From: Chrysochromulina tobinii
Lineage: Eukaryota; Haptophyta; Prymnesiales; Chrysochromulinaceae
DNA length: 16,012 bases
Direction of reading: 5' to 3'
Assembly: GCA_001275005.1 (NCBI GenBank)
Contig: JWZX01000609.1
Location: 1-16,012 of the forward strand
Within the stretch, counting starts at the first letter, position 1. The number at the start of each line of letters is the position of its first letter. Under the pieces are notes generated by a model. The model saw only the letters and a list, made by a program, of their open reading frames with translations. It did no database searches and was not told the DNA's origin. Of the stretch, positions 14,842 through 16,012 are shown one piece after another. The position numbers were made by a program, and so were the translations under genes.

Positions 14842-15857
14842 ATGCCAGCAGGTGGCGCTCCCCCGCGGGCTGCCCGCGTGCCTATGGTCAACACGAGCCG
14901 CGCTTCCGAACAGTACTACATCGATGCGTTGAGCGCGGCCCTCAAAAGCCTCGGCTGGGAGAATGCCACCGGCCCGCTCGCCGCGGGCGTGGACGTAGTC
15001 TGGTCCGAGGATCCAGCAAAGAAGCCGAGGCTGCTCGCGCTGCCGCCGGGCGCACGGACCAATAGGTTCTTCGCGATGGTGCGCGTGTGCCGCAAGGTGA
15101 ACCTTGCCATCCTGCTCGACGCATGCTCGCGTCTCCACCCGGCCGAGTTTGCGCAGCTCGCGCCGCGCACTTGGTGGGTTGGCACGGGCCCGACGTGGGC
15201 AGAGCAGCTCGAAGCGCATCGCGCGTACTGCAAGGAGCAGAAGCAGCAGCGCGAGGGCGGCGGCGGCGGCGGCGGCACGCTATCCTATCCGCGCCCCGCC
15301 TACATCGTCAAGCCCGACAATGGGTGTCAGGGCGCGGGTATCGAGCTGGTGACGAGCCACGAGGCGCTGCGCCTGCTTTTGGAGCGTCCCGAGGCGCCCG
15401 AGCGCGCGGTGGTGCAGTGCTACCTGCCAACCCCGCTGCTCATCGACGGACTCAAGTTTGATTTGCGCCTCTACGTCATCCTCACCTGCGCGAGCCCGCT
15501 TCAGGCCTTCCTCGCCACCAATGGCGTCGCGCGCTTTGCCTCGCATCCATGGCGGCCGGTCGACGACGAGAACGCGTCCGACATGCTCATGCACCTGTCG
15601 AACTCGTCGATCAATCAAGTGGCGAGCGGCGTGAGCAACAAGTGGGCGCTCCCGCGCGTGTGGGACCGCCTCGCTGCCAACGGAGCCGACGTGTGCGCGG
15701 TGCAGGCGGACATCAAGTCTCTCGTAGCACGGACCCTCGCGGCGATACAACCAGTCGTGGCCCATAGCTACTCGACGGCGTTCAATTTGGGCGCGGCGCC
15801 GAGCCGGCGGCCGCTTCGGCCGCGGATGGCGCCGAGCTCAACGGCTGATGGCGAGGA

Positions 15858-15911
<54 letters not shown>

Positions 15912-16012
15912 TGGCAAAAAAAAAACTCTACCCCGGACCGGGTGCCGGGTCCCGGACCGCGCGCGGTGCCGAAGGGCGTTCCCGCGCCGCGGCGTGCGGG
16001 CTGCTGCGCCGG
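14842..16012 (+). CDS. Tubulin tyrosine ligase-like (TTLL) protein, 3' end outside the window
   Basis: The first in-frame ATG after the upstream stop (TAA at 14698) is at 14842; a second ATG is at residue 15. The frame stays open to the window end (390 codons). TTL-domain motifs are in order: YIVKPDNGCQGAGIEL at 154-169 (ATP-grasp nucleotide loop), VVQCYLPTPLLIDGLKFDLR at 190-209, YVILTCASPLQAF at 211-223, ARFAS near 230 and LMHLSNSSINQ at 249-259 (matching HLTNxSIN). TTLL enzymes ligate Tyr, Glu or Gly to tubulin, often in axonemes. The usual last motif (a FEL.G.D segment with LLEVN.SPS) is not reached. After about residue 315 the sequence becomes low-complexity Gly/Glu, then KKK, then enters the 88-bp repeat as TLPRTGCRVPDR. 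That tail may be a genuine insert, an intron read through, or an assembly fault. Which amino acid is added cannot be told. Confidence 0.88.
15852..15925 (+). repeat. (GGC)n microsatellite followed by a run of ten A
   Basis: GGC/GAG triplets expand to an almost pure GGC run by about 15880-15910, then GCTGGC and A10 at 15916-15925. In frame this encodes poly-Gly then three Lys in the TTLL reading frame. The A run touches the 88-bp repeat. Such a junction is prone to sequencing and assembly error. Confidence 0.85.
15925..16012 (+). repeat. 88-bp direct repeat, right copy
   Basis: This is identical to 88-175 and runs into the window edge, so its true right boundary is unknown. It is preceded by A9 rather than the GACCAGC of the left copy. 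It lies in the same reading frame as the TTLL protein, and the equivalent frame in the left copy is also open. Confidence 0.9.

Noticed and set aside
15280-15765. Reverse 161-residue open frame
   Set aside because: It is antisense to the conserved TTL motifs and explained by GC-rich codon structure.
88-16012. Circular molecule suggested by identical sequence near both ends
   Set aside because: The left copy starts 87 bp inside the window and the sequence before each copy differs, so the ends do not simply overlap; a dispersed repeat is simpler.

Overview
This window comes from a GC-rich nuclear genome of a unicellular eukaryote. Three genes are interrupted by spliceosomal introns, one intergene has a TATA box, and start contexts are Kozak-like with no bacterial ribosome binding sites. 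The gene content fits a small flagellated protist or alga: an ACT-domain Raf-like (TKL) kinase of the plant/algal type, a SHIPPO-motif axonemal protein, a tubulin tyrosine ligase-like enzyme and a RAD6-type E2. The GC content, short introns, a GC-AG intron and repeat-built introns suggest a haptophyte or GC-rich stramenopile alga, but the sequence alone does not settle the lineage.

Layout, left to right. 1-499: no gene, with one copy of an 88-bp repeat that recurs at the right edge. 500-3016 (-): a large protein with an N-terminal helical segment, a beta-rich domain, a helix-hairpin-helix-like segment and C-terminal ankyrin repeats. 3119-4243 (-): a methyltransferase-like protein with a signal peptide, ending about 100 bp upstream of the next ATG, with one AT-rich element in between that looks like both poly(A) signal and TATA box. 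4875-5987 (-): a SHIPPO-type protein. 6454-7640 (-): a two-exon SGNH/GDSL hydrolase whose intron is a tandem duplication bounded by 9-bp direct repeats. 7827-8599 (+): a three-exon RAD6-like ubiquitin-conjugating enzyme, divergent from the hydrolase across 186 bp. 9378-9932 (-): a small basic protein with a duplicated IGS-[WY]-W/H-DP motif, possibly axonemal. 10591-12829 (-): a two-exon ACT plus protein kinase gene whose intron is largely an 11-12-bp minisatellite. 12830-14841: a 2-kb gene-free, repeat-rich and more AT-rich stretch with a MITE-like inverted-repeat element, a GATACAT/GTATC inverted-repeat field, and an inverted copy of a repeat also found at 10.4 kb. 14842-16012 (+): a TTL-domain protein cut by the window edge.

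There is no operon-like pathway. Two or three of the eight genes (SHIPPO protein, TTLL enzyme, perhaps the 9.4-kb gene) point to the cilium/flagellum; the others are signalling, ubiquitin and lipid/ester-hydrolysis functions. I see no convincing prokaryotic-style defence system, CRISPR array or complete transposon. The most unusual structures are the intron made of two tandem intron-like units flanked by identical 9-bp repeats, the 11-bp periodicity shared by two unrelated introns, the dual-use TATA/poly(A) element, and the repeat-rich 13-14-kb intergene.
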